A program made the position numbers and the translations under genes. Shown here in pieces: positions 43,500 through 53,034 of a stretch of DNA of 64,000 nt. This DNA comes from Actinokineospora diospyrosa (GTDB lineage: Bacteria > Actinomycetota > Actinomycetes > Mycobacteriales > Pseudonocardiaceae). Every line of letters starts with the position of its first letter. Positions within the stretch are counted from its first letter, which is position 1. Below the pieces are notes generated by a model. It saw only the letters and a program-made list of their open reading frames with translations. It was not told the DNA's origin and ran no database searches. The stretch is taken from the NCBI RefSeq assembly GCF_024171925.1, contig NZ_JAMTCO010000010.1, positions 1-64,000 on the forward strand, given 5' to 3'.

Positions 43500-44432
43500 A
43501 TGGGCGAACGCGCGCACTACGCCACCGTCGACGACGACGGCTGGCGGTTGCGCTACTCGCACTGGGGCGCGCGCACCCTGGACACCGACATCCTGGCTGG
43601 CCCCACCGCGGCCCTGCGCTTCGTCCACGCGCAACAACCCGACGACCACTGGCTCGACGACACCTGGTGCGAAGCCGCCGTGCTGATCGACACGACCCGC
43701 CGGGTGCTGCTGTTCTTCAGCATCCACCTGGCCGATGTCGCCCACCGGGAGGCGCTGCTCGCCGTCCTCGCGGTCACCTGGCGGGGCTGGGAGGTCCACT
43801 GGGCCTACGACGGCATCGCCGACCTCGCCGCCCACGTCGGCCTGGACCGCTCGACCGTGCGCACCACCCGCGTCCCCGACGAGGTCCCCGGCGTCCCGGC
43901 CGACCAGGCCGACACCCTGGTCACCCTGCACACCCCCGAAGGCCCCCGCGCCTACACCGTCTGGGACGAAGGCCCCACCGTCGCCGCCCTCGGCCCGTCC
44001 CTCCTGCGGCGGTTGCCCGAATCCGGTCGGATCCACCAGTGCGACACCCTGGTCCCCGCGGGCCTGCACATCGACGTGCCCTCCCGCGAGGTCGGCCTGT
44101 GGACCTCCCGCACAATCCACTACACGGCCGAGGAACTGGCGTCGCTGTGGCCGGGCTGGACCTTCACCTTCTGGGCGGACCGCCACCGAGAACAGGCAAC
44201 CCGCTGCCAAGCGCTGTTCCCCTTGCCCGAACCAGACTTCCACCGGGGCCTAGACACCGTCACCGCCACAATCGGCCGCTCCCCCACAACCGTCGACCTA
44301 CAGGCCCTAGCCGCCCGCCTCGGCGGCACCCCCACCCCCTACTCTGACTTCCACACCCAGATCCACCCCACCACCGCAGAACAAGCCACCCTGGCCGCGG
44401 CGATCGCCCAACTCCGCTCCGCTCGTGGGTGA
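43500..44432 (+). CDS. Hypothetical protein (310 aa), unknown family
   Basis: Soluble protein I do not recognise. The N-terminus (HYATVDDDGWRLRYSHWGAR) and central WRGWEVHWAYDGIADLAAHV suggest a compact globular fold rich in Trp, Asp and His. No signal peptide or membrane segment. The ATG at 43500, with GGGAG upstream, is preferred over the ATG at 43455 in the TCCACTGTGGATGG motif, which remains possible. Its N-terminus is clearly related to the broken frame that begins at its own 3' end, so it once had a tandem paralogue. Confidence 0.65.
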   Translation: MGERAHYATVDDDGWRLRYSHWGARTLDTDILAGPTAALRFVHAQQPDDHWLDDTWCEAAVLIDTTRRVLLFFSIHLADVAHREALLAVLAVTWRGWEVHWAYDGIADLAAHVGLDRSTVRTTRVPDEVPGVPADQADTLVTLHTPEGPRAYTVWDEGPTVAALGPSLLRRLPESGRIHQCDTLVPAGLHIDVPSREVGLWTSRTIHYTAEELASLWPGWTFTFWADRHREQATRCQALFPLPEPDFHRGLDTVTATIGRSPTTVDLQALAARLGGTPTPYSDFHTQIHPTTAEQATLAAAIAQLRSARG

Positions 44433-44540
44433 ACGGCGCAGTACGTGATCCGCGAGGACAGCCACCACGAGCTGTTCTGCTCGCACTGGAACAGGCCCGA
44501 CGCTGCCTGCCACTGCGCATGCCGGAACAGACAGCCTTGA
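44425..44540 (+). pseudogene. Broken tandem paralogue of the 43500-44432 gene
   Basis: GTG GGT GAA CG at 44425, overlapping the previous stop, aligns with the upstream gene's ATG GGC GAA CGC. After a 1-bp deletion the frame continues QYVIREDSHHELFCSHW, which matches HYATVDDDGWRLRYSHW at the same distance from the start. It then decays and stops at 44538-44540. About 50 bp later the repeat DNA starts, so the rest was lost or displaced there. Confidence 0.7.
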
Positions 44541-44589
44541 TTGCCGTTATCAACAGACTCCGCGCTCGCTGACCTGAGTGGACTTTGTG

Positions 44590-44830
44590 GACAGACACCA
44601 CCCAGGCCAACCACTGAACACTCCGAAGCTGCGGTGCCAACCCGCCCCCCGTCAGGTCCGCCCCAACCCACCTGCTCAACCTTGGACACTCGGAACGGCC
44701 GGTGCCATCTCAGCCCGCTCTCGGTTGCCCTGCCAACCCAGCCCCTGGACAGTCGGACCCTGCGGTGTCAACTGGCCTTCCGTCAGGTCCGCCTCAGCCC
44801 ACCTGCTCAGCGCCTGGACAGTCGGAGTCG
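44590..44830. repeat. Degenerate repeat flank (reverse of the 21.65 and 55.3 kb repeats)
   Basis: Contains GTCAGGTCCGC twice (44651, 44782), CAGCCCGCTCTCGG and GGACAGTCGGA words, the complements of the phrases at 1-165, 21.65-21.9 and 55.3-55.5 kb. Non-coding. Confidence 0.75.
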
Positions 44831-44843
44831 CTGGTGCCAACTG

Positions 44844-44985
44844 CTCGATGGGGTGGACCTGTTTTGTGTGGGGGACGACACCCGTAGCGTTTCCGCGCGG
44901 CAGGGCCAGTCTTTTCGGCCCCTGCTTTGCGGTTCTGCCACGGGTGTCGTAGGGGCCCCGCGCAAAACAGGTCCACCCCATCGAG
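44844..44985. repeat. 142-bp palindromic element, copy 2 (inverted)
   Basis: Arms CTCGATGGGGTGGACCTG and CAGGTCCACCCCATCGAG are perfectly complementary. An inner hairpin surrounds GGCCAGTCTTTTCGGCC. Copy 1 and copy 3 read in the opposite orientation. Confidence 0.85.
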
Positions 44986-45079
44986 CAAAGCTCGAAAATC
45001 GCGGATCGGGCGCCGAGTTCGCCGCTAGGCGACGAGGCCGTCCACCGGAGCCGAAGGCGGAGGCCCGAATCCCTTGCCC

Positions 45080-45320
45080 CGCATCCCCAACCACGGCCTA
45101 CGTCAAGATCAACCTGATCAAAAGCCCCCAAATACACAGCTTAGCGCGCAGCACCAACAAACCGGGAGCGGCGAACGGAGCCTGTGGACAACCGCAGCCA
45201 TTGTGGACAACCAAGCAACTCGTCACGGCAACAAGCGACCCAACCGCCCCACATCCAAGATCAACTGAACCAAGAGCCCCCGATATACAGCCTACCGAGA
45301 GAGACCGACACAACGGCAGC
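45080..45320 (+). repeat. Two core + DnaA-box units
   Basis: Cores start at 45123 and 45275. Boxes TGTGGACAA at 45183/45202 and TGTGGACAG/TGTGGACAA at 45335/45354; core-to-box 60 bp in both and pairs exactly 19 bp apart. Confidence 0.85.
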
Positions 45321-45334
45321 AGCAAGCAGCAGCC

Positions 45335-45527
45335 TGTGGACAGCAGAACGCGTTGTGGACAACCCGAACCTGCGGACAACCAGAGCCTGCGGATACCCAA
45401 GGCGTTGTGGACAACCACAGGCGTTGTAGGCACCAGAGCGCCTGCCGACAACCACAGGCGTTGCAGACAACCACAGAAGTTGTGGGCAACCAGAGCGCCT
45501 GCGAACAACCACAGGCGTTGTAGACAA
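45335..45527 (+). repeat. Iteron-like array of 11 DnaA-box-like 9-mers, 17-19-bp period
   Basis: Starts at 45335, 45354, 45371, 45388, 45406, 45425, 45443, 45462, 45481, 45500 and 45519. The unit reads about GTTGTGGACAACCACAGGC. The left boxes are close to TGTGGACAA, the right ones degenerate (TGCAGACAA, TGTAGACAA). It is not CRISPR: there are no unique spacers of 30 bp or more. Confidence 0.85.
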
Positions 45528-45560
45528 CCACGGGCGCGAAGACAACCTGACCAAGGACAG

Positions 45561-45593
45561 CAAAAGGGCCCCTCAGCGAACCGAGGGGCCCTT
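45561..45593 (-). terminator. Terminator of the subtilisin gene
   Basis: Perfect 11-bp stem AAGGGCCCCTC/GAGGGGCCCTT with an 8-nt loop, followed on the minus strand by TTTTGC, 17 bp after the stop. Confidence 0.85.
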
Positions 45594-45609
45594 CGCGTCA
45601 AACCACGTG

Positions 45610-47340
45610 CTACTTCAAGAACTTCCGCCCGTTGGTCACAGCGTTCCAGGCGTCGACCGATCCGTGGCCGTAGAAGCTGTTGAACGACGGGGTGCCGGTG
45701 CAGGTCGCGTTGAACTCCGCCGGGCGTCCGATCGGGGTGTAGTCGACCGTGCGCGGGGTGGGGCAGGCGATCTCGGCGGCGGTGCCCTCCAGGACCCGCT
45801 TGACCTTGTCCGGGGACAGCGACACGCCGTTGCGGGTGTAGTCGCCGTACTGGGAGACGATCAGGGCGGCCACACCCGAGGCGTGCGGTGAGGCCATCGA
45901 GGTGCCCTGCAGGTACTGGTAGTAGCCGCACGTGCCGTTGGGCTTGCAGGCCTTCTGGACGCCGAGGGCCTCACCGTCGGGGGTGATGTTCCCGGCCTCG
46001 TCGATGGCCCCTTCGGTCAGGGCGACGTTGCGGGGGTAGGACGAGAGGATGAGGTTCTCGTTGGTGCGGTACCAGTCCGTGCCCAGGCCGTCCCGGAAGT
46101 AGCCGCCCGGGGCCGACACCGAGATGCGCTCGGTGCCGTAGTTGGAGTAGTCGGCCTTCGCCTGCGAGGGGCCGTACGCGCTGACGCCGATCGCGTGCGG
46201 GCCCTCGATGGGCAGGGAGAAGCAGGTGGCGTTGTCGATGGTGCGCGGGTAGGCCGTGCCTGCCGGGTAGTCGGGGCTGCTGGAGTCGGGCAACGGGTTG
46301 CCCAGGTCCATGTGCCCGTTGCCCAGCGACACGATCTGGCTGACGCCCTTGCGGTGGGCGTACTCCATCGCCCGGTTGATCGAGCGGACGATCAACCGCT
46401 GCTCCGCGCGCTGCTGCGGGCTGTCCGCGGCGTTGTTGGCGCAGTTGTACAGCCACGGGTCCACGTAGAACGACATGTTCACCACGTCGAGGCCCGCGTC
46501 ACCCGCGTAGGTCATGGCGTCGACGACCGGCTGCAGGAAGAAGAAGCCGGAGTCCTGGCCACCGCGGATGTTGACGATGGACACGTTCGGCGCGACACCG
46601 GAGATGCCGAAGCCGTCCGCAGCCGCGGCGATGGTGCCCGCGACGTGCGTGCCGTGGCCGCCGTTGTCGACGTCCGCCGGGTCGACGCAGCCCCGGTACT
46701 CGCAGGGGCCGTCGACGACCTCGCCGTTCTCGTCGAACGGGATGTCGCGGGTGAAGTTGCGCGACAGGGCCCGGTCGAAGTTGGGCGCGATGTCCGGGTG
46801 CGAGGCGTCGACGCCGGTGTCGAGGACACCGACCTTGACCCGCTTGTCCCCGGCCTGCTTGGTGCGGGCCAGGTCCGAGCGCACCGCGGTCAGCCCCCAC
46901 GCCAGCGAGTCGAGCGGGTCGAGACCCGCCGTCGACGCCTTCGGGGACTTCTTCTTGCCCGCCTTGGCCGAACGGCCCTCCTGCTCGACCGCCTTGCTCT
47001 TGGCCACCTTGTCCCCGCGCGGCGACTGGCCGATGGACTTCGACCTGGCGGCCGTGTCCACCGACTTGTTGCCAGCGAGGCGGGCGGTGAACCCGTTCTC
47101 GGGGGCGGTGGCGGTGATCAGACCAGCCGCCTTGTTGCTGGTCACGACCGTGCCACCGGCCGCGCGGACAGCGGCCTCGGCCGACTCGACGGACGAGCCG
47201 TCAGCGGCGAGGACGTTGAACTCGACGGTCTTGCCGGACAACGCGGGTTGGGCGTTGGCCGCGGTTGGCGCGACCAGCCCGGCGAGCGACACCACCAGCG
47301 GTACCGCGAGCGCGGCACCGACCAGTTTGCGACGATTCAC
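45610..47340 (-). CDS. Secreted S8 family serine protease (subtilisin-like)
   Basis: 576 aa. Signal peptide at residues 1-30 (KLVGAALAVPLVVSLAGLVA, then PTAANA), a pro-region, then a complete catalytic domain: Asp in VGVLDTGVDASHPDIAP (about 174), His in GHGTHVAGTIA (about 230), Ser in GTSMASPHASG (about 480). The K/S-rich stretch AKAGKKKSPKAS before it may be a processing site. The GTG at 47340 has GAGGAGGAG close upstream. An extracellular protein-degrading enzyme, fitting the peptide importer encoded next to it on the same strand, though each appears to have its own signals. Confidence 0.93.
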   Translation of the reverse strand: MNRRKLVGAALAVPLVVSLAGLVAPTAANAQPALSGKTVEFNVLAADGSSVESAEAAVRAAGGTVVTSNKAAGLITATAPENGFTARLAGNKSVDTAARSKSIGQSPRGDKVAKSKAVEQEGRSAKAGKKKSPKASTAGLDPLDSLAWGLTAVRSDLARTKQAGDKRVKVGVLDTGVDASHPDIAPNFDRALSRNFTRDIPFDENGEVVDGPCEYRGCVDPADVDNGGHGTHVAGTIAAAADGFGISGVAPNVSIVNIRGGQDSGFFFLQPVVDAMTYAGDAGLDVVNMSFYVDPWLYNCANNAADSPQQRAEQRLIVRSINRAMEYAHRKGVSQIVSLGNGHMDLGNPLPDSSSPDYPAGTAYPRTIDNATCFSLPIEGPHAIGVSAYGPSQAKADYSNYGTERISVSAPGGYFRDGLGTDWYRTNENLILSSYPRNVALTEGAIDEAGNITPDGEALGVQKACKPNGTCGYYQYLQGTSMASPHASGVAALIVSQYGDYTRNGVSLSPDKVKRVLEGTAAEIACPTPRTVDYTPIGRPAEFNATCTGTPSFNSFYGHGSVDAWNAVTNGRKFLK

Positions 47341-47382
47341 GCGAACTCCTCCTCGTGAGCACCCCTGAGATCTGCCCCCGAC

Positions 47383-48381
47383 TCAGGGAACGACCGACTT
47401 CTCCTCGGCGAAGTGGCAGGCGCTGGGGTGGTTGGCGACTCGGGTGACCAGCTTCGGCTCCTCCGTCGCGCAGATGTCCTGCGCCTTCCAGCACCGGGTG
47501 CGGAACCGGCAACCCGACGGCGGGTCGACCGGGCTGGGGACGTCGCCCTCCAGCCGGATCACCTGCCGGTGGTCGCGCAGCTCCGGGTCCGGCACCGGCA
47601 CCGCCGAGAGCAACGCCTGGGTGTACGGGTGGGTCGGGTGCTCGTAGATCTCCTCCTCGGTCCCGACCTCCACCATCTTGCCCAGGTACATCACGGCGAC
47701 CCGGTCGGACAGGTGGCGGACCACCGACAGGTCGTGGGCGATGAACACGTACGACAGGCCGAACTCCGTCTGCAGGTCCCCGAGCAGGTTCATCACCTGG
47801 GCCTGGATCGACACGTCGAGCGCGGACACCGGCTCGTCGCAGACGATCACCTTGGGCCGCAGCGCGAGCGCGCGGGCGATGCCGATGCGCTGGCGCTGGC
47901 CGCCGGAGAACTGGTGCGGGTAGCGGTTGATGTGCTCGGGGTTGAGCCCGACCACGTCCAGCAGCTCCCGCACCTTCTTCGCCCGCGAGGCCTTCGGCGC
48001 CACCTCGGGGTGGATCTCGAAGGGCTCGCCGATGATGTCGCCGACGGTCATCCTCGGGTTGAGCGAGGTGTACGGGTCCTGCAGCACGATCTGGATGTCG
48101 CGGCGCAGCTTGCGCAGCTCGCCGCCCTTCATCTTCAGGATGTCGCGACCCTCGAAGGTGGCGGTGCCGCTGGTCGGCGGCTCCAGGCGCATCAGCACCT
48201 GGGCCAGGGTCGACTTGCCGCAGCCGGACTCGCCGACGACGCCGAGGGTCTCGCCGCGCTTGAGGTCGAAGGAGACCCCGTCGACCGCCCTGACGTGCCC
48301 GACGGTGCGCTTGAACAGCACGCCGACCCGCACCGGGAAGTGCTTGACCAGGTCGCGGACCTCGATGATGTTGTCAGTCAC
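47383..48381 (-). CDS. Peptide ABC transporter ATP-binding protein (OppF-like)
   Basis: 332 aa. Walker [10 protein letters not shown], signature [14 protein letters not shown], Walker [13 protein letters not shown], and the C-terminal oligopeptide-transporter domain with four cysteines probably binding Fe-S ([16 protein letters not shown]). OppD/OppF pairs drive peptide import. The GTG at 48381 overlaps the OppD stop by 8 bp, so it is coupled. Last gene of the operon. Confidence 0.92.
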   Translation of the reverse strand: MTDNIIEVRDLVKHFPVRVGVLFKRTVGHVRAVDGVSFDLKRGETLGVVGESGCGKSTLAQVLMRLEPPTSGTATFEGRDILKMKGGELRKLRRDIQIVLQDPYTSLNPRMTVGDIIGEPFEIHPEVAPKASRAKKVRELLDVVGLNPEHINRYPHQFSGGQRQRIGIARALALRPKVIVCDEPVSALDVSIQAQVMNLLGDLQTEFGLSYVFIAHDLSVVRHLSDRVAVMYLGKMVEVGTEEEIYEHPTHPYTQALLSAVPVPDPELRDHRQVIRLEGDVPSPVDPPSGCRFRTRCWKAQDICATEEPKLVTRVANHPSACHFAEEKSVVP

Positions 48382-49408
48382 CGCTGATCAGCTCCTCGGC
48401 GAAGTGGCAGGCGCTGAGCCGACCGGGGGCGAGGCGGTGCTGCGGCGGGACCTCGGTCTTGCAGATGTCCTGCACGCGCGGGCACCTCGGGTTGAACGGA
48501 CAGCCCTTCGGGATGTTGAGCAGGCTGGGCGGCAACCCCTTGATGGTGGTCAGCTCGGTTCCCTTGAGGTCGAGCCGGGGCAGCGAGTCGAGCAGGCCCT
48601 GGGTGTAGGGGTGGCCGGGCTTGCGGTAGAGGTCGCGGGCGTGCGACTGCTCCACGATGCGCCCGGCGTACATGACCGCGATCCGGTCGGCGACCTCGGC
48701 GACGACGCCGAGGTCGTGGGTGATCAGGATCAGGCCCATGTTCCGCTCGACCTGGATGTCCTTGAGCAGGTCCATGATCTGGGCCTGCACGGTGACGTCG
48801 AGTGCGGTGGTCGGCTCGTCGGCGATGAGCATCTCCGGGTCGAGCGCCAGCGACATCGCGATCATCGCGCGCTGCCGCATGCCGCCGGAGAACTCGTGCG
48901 GGTACTGGCGCACCCGGCCCTTGGCGTTGGGGATCTTGACCTGCTCGAGCAGCTCGACCGCGCGCTTGCGGGCGTCGCGGCGGGACATGCCCTTGCGCAG
49001 CCGCAGCTGCTCCTCGATCTGGAAGCCCACGGTGAAAACCGGGTTGAGCGCCGAGAGCGCGTCCTGGAAGATCATGGCGATGCCCGAGCCGCGCACCTCC
49101 CGCCGCCGCTTCGGTGAGGCCTTGAGCAGGTTCTCGCCGTGGAACCGGATCTCGCCGCCGGTGATGACACCGGGCGGCATGTCCAGGATGCCCATGACGG
49201 TCTGCGCGGTCACCGACTTGCCGGAGCCGGACTCGCCGAGCACGGCGAGCGTCTCGCCCGGCTCGACCCGGTAGCTGACGCCGTTGAGCACCTTGGCGAC
49301 ACCGTCGCGCGTGCGGAACTCGACGAACAGGTTGTCGACCTCGAGCAGCGGGGCGCCCGGCACCGGGGCGGTTCCTTCGAAGTCCACTTCGGACTGTGTG
49401 GTGGTCAT
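48374..49408 (-). CDS. Peptide ABC transporter ATP-binding protein (OppD-like)
   Basis: 344 aa. Walker [10 protein letters not shown], signature [18 protein letters not shown], Walker [12 protein letters not shown], and the C-terminal Cys-rich region ([14 protein letters not shown]). Partner of the OppF-like ATPase. ATG at 49408. Only 4 bp separate it from the upstream permease gene stop. Confidence 0.92.
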   Translation of the reverse strand: MTTTQSEVDFEGTAPVPGAPLLEVDNLFVEFRTRDGVAKVLNGVSYRVEPGETLAVLGESGSGKSVTAQTVMGILDMPPGVITGGEIRFHGENLLKASPKRRREVRGSGIAMIFQDALSALNPVFTVGFQIEEQLRLRKGMSRRDARKRAVELLEQVKIPNAKGRVRQYPHEFSGGMRQRAMIAMSLALDPEMLIADEPTTALDVTVQAQIMDLLKDIQVERNMGLILITHDLGVVAEVADRIAVMYAGRIVEQSHARDLYRKPGHPYTQGLLDSLPRLDLKGTELTTIKGLPPSLLNIPKGCPFNPRCPRVQDICKTEVPPQHRLAPGRLSACHFAEELISGD

Positions 49409-49412
49409 GGCG

Positions 49413-50366
49413 CTACCTCGCCTTGGGGTCCAGCGCTTCGCGCACGGCGTCGCCGAGCATCACGAAGGCGAGCACGGTCGCGGTCAGGAACGCGGCTGGG
49501 AACAGCAGGCTGTGCGGGGCTACCCGGATCACGTCGCGCGAGTCGGAGATCATCACGCCCCAGGACACGACCGGCGCGCGCAGGCCGATGCCCAGGAACG
49601 ACAGCGTCGCCTCCGCGCCGATGAACGCGCCGAGCGCGATGGTCGCGTAGACCAGCACCGGGGCCACGGCGTTGGGCAGCATGTGCCGCAGGATGATCCG
49701 CGAGGTGCTCGCGCCCAGGGCGCGGGCCGCCTTGACGTAGTCCTGCTGCTTGGCCGCGATGGCCGCCGACCGCATGATCCGCATGCACACCGGCCAGGAC
49801 AGGATCGAGATCGAGAGCACCACCAGCAGGATGATCTGGGTCGGGCTCGTGTCGCCGCTGGAGCGGAAGCTGGACAGGATGACGATGGCGCCCAGGACGA
49901 ACGGCAGGCCGAAGAACACGTCGGCGATGCGCGACATGAGCCCGTCGAGCCAGCCGCCGTAGTAGCCGGCGAGCAGGCCGAAGGTCGAGCCGATCAGCAC
50001 GGTGAGCAGGGTCGCCGCCACACCGACGATGATCGAGGCCCGGCTCCCGTAGATCGTACGGGAGAACAGGTCGTAGCCCTGGTTGTCGTAGCCGAACCAG
50101 GCGGCCCCGGAGGGCCCTTCGCGGCTCTTGCTCAGCTCGGCGTAGTTCGGGTCCACCGAGGTGAACAGGCTCGGCCAGAACGACATGAGCAGCACGAGCA
50201 GGATCAGGGCCGCGGACACCAGGAACAGCGGCCGCCTGCGCAGGTCGTGCCAGGCGTCGGAGGCGAGGCTGCGGGGCTTGTTGCCCTTGACCTCGGCGTG
50301 CTCGGCGGCGGTGACGAACTCCTCCGGAGCGGTCGTCACCGCGCTCGCGGTGCTCGGGTCAGTCAT
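49413..50366 (-). CDS. Peptide ABC transporter permease (DppC-like)
   Basis: 317 aa with about six membrane helices. The conserved EAA loop is in AARALGASTSRIILRHMLPN. The N-terminal part is a long cytoplasmic extension with a membrane anchor (RRPLFLVSAALILLVLLMSF). ATG at 50366, giving MTDPSTASAV, overlaps the DppB stop by 8 bp; a longer start at 50393 is rejected because it lies deep inside dppB. Confidence 0.9.
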   Translation of the reverse strand: MTDPSTASAVTTAPEEFVTAAEHAEVKGNKPRSLASDAWHDLRRRPLFLVSAALILLVLLMSFWPSLFTSVDPNYAELSKSREGPSGAAWFGYDNQGYDLFSRTIYGSRASIIVGVAATLLTVLIGSTFGLLAGYYGGWLDGLMSRIADVFFGLPFVLGAIVILSSFRSSGDTSPTQIILLVVLSISILSWPVCMRIMRSAAIAAKQQDYVKAARALGASTSRIILRHMLPNAVAPVLVYATIALGAFIGAEATLSFLGIGLRAPVVSWGVMISDSRDVIRVAPHSLLFPAAFLTATVLAFVMLGDAVREALDPKAR

Positions 50367-51300
50367 AGCGGATCCTTGGGTCGAGGACGGCATAGAGCAG
50401 GTCCACCAGCAAGTTCGACAACAGGTAGACCATCACCAGCAGCGTGACGACGCCGGTGACCGTTACCCCTTCCTTGCCGAGGATGCCGTCGTAGACGAGG
50501 CTGCCGATGCCTTTGATGTCGAAGATGCCCTCGGTGACGATGGCGCCGCCCATGAGGGCGCCCAGGTCGGTACCGAGGAACGTCACCACGGGGATGGCGG
50601 AGTTGCGCAGCAGGTGCACGCCGACCACGCGCCGCTGGCGCAGGCCCTTGGCGGTCGCCGTGCGGACGTAGTCCGCGCGCTTGTTCTCCGCGATGGAGGT
50701 CCGGGTCAACCTGGTCACGTAGGCCATGGACAGGCTGCCGAGGACGAATCCGGGCACGATGAGGTGCTCCCACGGCGCTGGTGACGCCGAGACCGTGGTC
50801 TTGATCCACTTGAGCTCGAACCCGAGCGTGATCTGCAGGACGAACCCGGTGACGAACACCGGCAGCGAGATCAGGAACAGGGTGGACACCAGCACGAGGT
50901 TGTCCAGGAACCCGCGGCCGCGCAGACCGGTGAGCACGCCAGCGGCCAGGCCGATGACGGCCTCGATGGCGAGCGCGACGAGGGCGAGGCGGATGGTGTT
51001 CGGGTAGGCCTCGCCGATGAGCTCACCGACGTCGAGGCCGCGGAAGGTCTCGCCGAAGTTGCCCTGCAGGACGTTGAGCATGTACTTGCCGTACTGCACG
51101 ACCAGCGGGTCGTCGAAGTTGAACTTCTCGACCATGGCCGCGACGTAGGAGTCGGGGCAGGGGCGGTCGCCGCACTTGCCGGAGAACGGGTCCCCGGGCA
51201 GGCTCCAGACCAGCCAGTAGATCAGGAAGGTGGTCCCGATGAACACCGGGATCAGCTGTAGCAGTCGTCGGAGGACGTAGCGTCCCATTGTCTCTCCCAA
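50359..51300 (-). CDS. Peptide ABC transporter permease (DppB-like)
   Basis: 313 aa, six membrane segments. It starts MGRYVLRRLLQLIPVFIGTT, the classic DppB opening; the EAA loop is in RTATAKGLRQRRVVGVHLLR. Partner of DppC. The start lies just after a strong hairpin in the gap to the binding-protein gene. Confidence 0.92.
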   Translation of the reverse strand: MGETMGRYVLRRLLQLIPVFIGTTFLIYWLVWSLPGDPFSGKCGDRPCPDSYVAAMVEKFNFDDPLVVQYGKYMLNVLQGNFGETFRGLDVGELIGEAYPNTIRLALVALAIEAVIGLAAGVLTGLRGRGFLDNLVLVSTLFLISLPVFVTGFVLQITLGFELKWIKTTVSASPAPWEHLIVPGFVLGSLSMAYVTRLTRTSIAENKRADYVRTATAKGLRQRRVVGVHLLRNSAIPVVTFLGTDLGALMGGAIVTEGIFDIKGIGSLVYDGILGKEGVTVTGVVTLLVMVYLLSNLLVDLLYAVLDPRIRYD

Positions 51301-51306
51301 CCTGAC

Positions 51307-51347
51307 TCCGGGCCGGGGGCGCGGGATCGCCGCACCCCCGGCCCGGA
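51307..51347 (-). terminator. Intra-operon hairpin between dppA and dppB
   Basis: 13-bp perfect stem (TCCGGGCCGGGGG with its complement) and a 15-nt loop, 16 bp after the binding-protein stop. Likely attenuates transcription or protects the dppA mRNA, so more binding protein than permease is made. Confidence 0.7.
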
Positions 51348-51363
51348 GTGGAACTGGTGCGAA

Positions 51364-53034
51364 CTACTTCTTCTTGACCGTCACGTTGGTCAGGTCCAGT
51401 TCACGCAGCGAGGTGAGGCGGGCACCGTCGAGCCGCTCGGACCAGCCGTACTGGGCGGTCTGGTTCCACAGCGGGATGACCGGGAAGTCCTCGGCCAGGA
51501 TGCGCTCGCCCTCCTGGTACAGCTTGTTCGCCTCGTCGACGCTGGGCGCCGAGTCCGCGCGACCCAGGATCTCGTCGAGCTTGGGGTTGCTGTACTCACC
51601 GTCGTTGGAGGACGCGCCGGTGCGGTAGAGCTGGTTGAGGAAGTTCTCGATCGACGGGTAGTCGGCGATCCAGCCGGTGCGGAAGATCGCGTTCATCTGC
51701 CGAGCGTTGATCTTCTGCCGAGTCTCGGCGAAGGTCGGGATGGGCTCGTAGAGGCACTCGATGCCCAGCGCGTTCTTGATGCTGTTGCAGGTCGCGGTCA
51801 TCCAGTCCTTGTGCCCACCGTCAGCGTTGGTGGAGAACTTGACGGTGCCCTTGAAGCCGGACTTGGCCAGGTACTCCTTGGCCTTCTCCGGGTTGTAGGT
51901 GCACAGGTCGCCGCACTGGCCCTTGGCGTAGCCGGGGACAGCCGGGTTGACCCAGCCGTCGGCCGGGATGCGGGTGCCGTCGAAGATCTTGTCGACGATC
52001 TCCTGGCGGTTGATCGCCAGCGACAGCGCCTTGCGCAGGTCGACGTTGGCGTACGTCGGGTCGTAGTACGGGAAGGTCAGGGTCTGGTTGCCCATGTACG
52101 GGGTCGACCCGTTGCGGCCCTCGAGGTCCTGCTTGTACTTGCCACCGGCGATGCCGGTCGGCGGGATGGTGTCCAGGAAGTCCAGGTCACCACCGACGAT
52201 GGCGGTGTAGGCGGCCTCGTTCGACTCGAAGATCTTGAACGTGAGGTCCTTGAACTTCGGCTTGTCGTCACCGGCGTAGTCGTCGTTGCGGGTCAGCACG
52301 ATCTCGGCGTTGGGCTTGCGCGAGACGAACTTGAACGGCCCGTTGCCGACCGGCTTGGCCTCGAACGCCTTCTGGTCGCTGAAGAACGAGTCCGGCAGCG
52401 GGAAGAACGGGTTGTAGCCCAGCTTCAGCGGGAAGACCGCGAACGGGGCGTTCAGGGTGACCTCGAAGGTGGAGTCGTCGACGACCTTGAGGCCGGACAT
52501 CTCCTTCGCGGTCGGCTCCGGGGCCTTCTGCGGGCCAGCGGTGCCGTCCGGGTCCTCGGTGTGCACGTCCTTGTAGCCCTGGACCTGCTCGAAGAAGCTC
52601 GCGCCCTGCTGCCCGTTGGGGCTGGCGGCGGTGAAGTTCCAGGCGTCGACGAAGTTCTTGGCCTTCACCGGGGTGCCGTCGTGGAACTTCCAGCCGGACT
52701 TCAGCTTGATCGTGTAGACCTTGGAGTCGGTCGTGTCGATCTTCTCGGCCACGGCGTTCTTCGACTCGCCGGTCACCGGGTCGTACCTGGTCAGACCGGT
52801 GAACAGGGAGCGGATGACCTTGCTGCCGCCGCTCTCGGTGGTGTTACCGGGGATGAGCGGGTTCTCCGGCTCGGTCCCGAAGGCCGACAGGGCGCCGTCC
52901 GGGTCACTGGCGCCAGTGCTGCCGCCGGTGTTGCCGTTGCTGCCGCTGTCTTCGCTGCCACCGCCACAACCCGCGATTGTGAGCGCGAGTGCAAGCGGCA
53001 TCACCGATGCCGCTATCCAGCGTGGTTTGCGCAT
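51364..53034 (-). CDS. Peptide ABC transporter substrate-binding lipoprotein (DppA/OppA-like)
   Basis: 556 aa, family 5 solute-binding protein. Lipobox LTIAGC, with lipidated Cys23 after the signal peptide, then a G/S-rich linker. Family landmarks include VIRSLFTGLTRYDPVTGE, KLKSGWKFHDGTPVKAKNF and ALSLAINRQEI. It captures extracellular peptides for the importer. ATG at 53034, with GGGAGGAG upstream. The 277-bp upstream gap (53035-53311) is AT-richer and has GTCACAAAC/GTCACAATC repeats. Confidence 0.93.
   Translation of the reverse strand: MRKPRWIAASVMPLALALTIAGCGGGSEDSGSNGNTGGSTGASDPDGALSAFGTEPENPLIPGNTTESGGSKVIRSLFTGLTRYDPVTGESKNAVAEKIDTTDSKVYTIKLKSGWKFHDGTPVKAKNFVDAWNFTAASPNGQQGASFFEQVQGYKDVHTEDPDGTAGPQKAPEPTAKEMSGLKVVDDSTFEVTLNAPFAVFPLKLGYNPFFPLPDSFFSDQKAFEAKPVGNGPFKFVSRKPNAEIVLTRNDDYAGDDKPKFKDLTFKIFESNEAAYTAIVGGDLDFLDTIPPTGIAGGKYKQDLEGRNGSTPYMGNQTLTFPYYDPTYANVDLRKALSLAINRQEIVDKIFDGTRIPADGWVNPAVPGYAKGQCGDLCTYNPEKAKEYLAKSGFKGTVKFSTNADGGHKDWMTATCNSIKNALGIECLYEPIPTFAETRQKINARQMNAIFRTGWIADYPSIENFLNQLYRTGASSNDGEYSNPKLDEILGRADSAPSVDEANKLYQEGERILAEDFPVIPLWNQTAQYGWSERLDGARLTSLRELDLTNVTVKKK

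Noticed and set aside
45335-45527. CRISPR array
   Set aside because: Unit period is 17-19 bp with no unique spacers and no cas genes.
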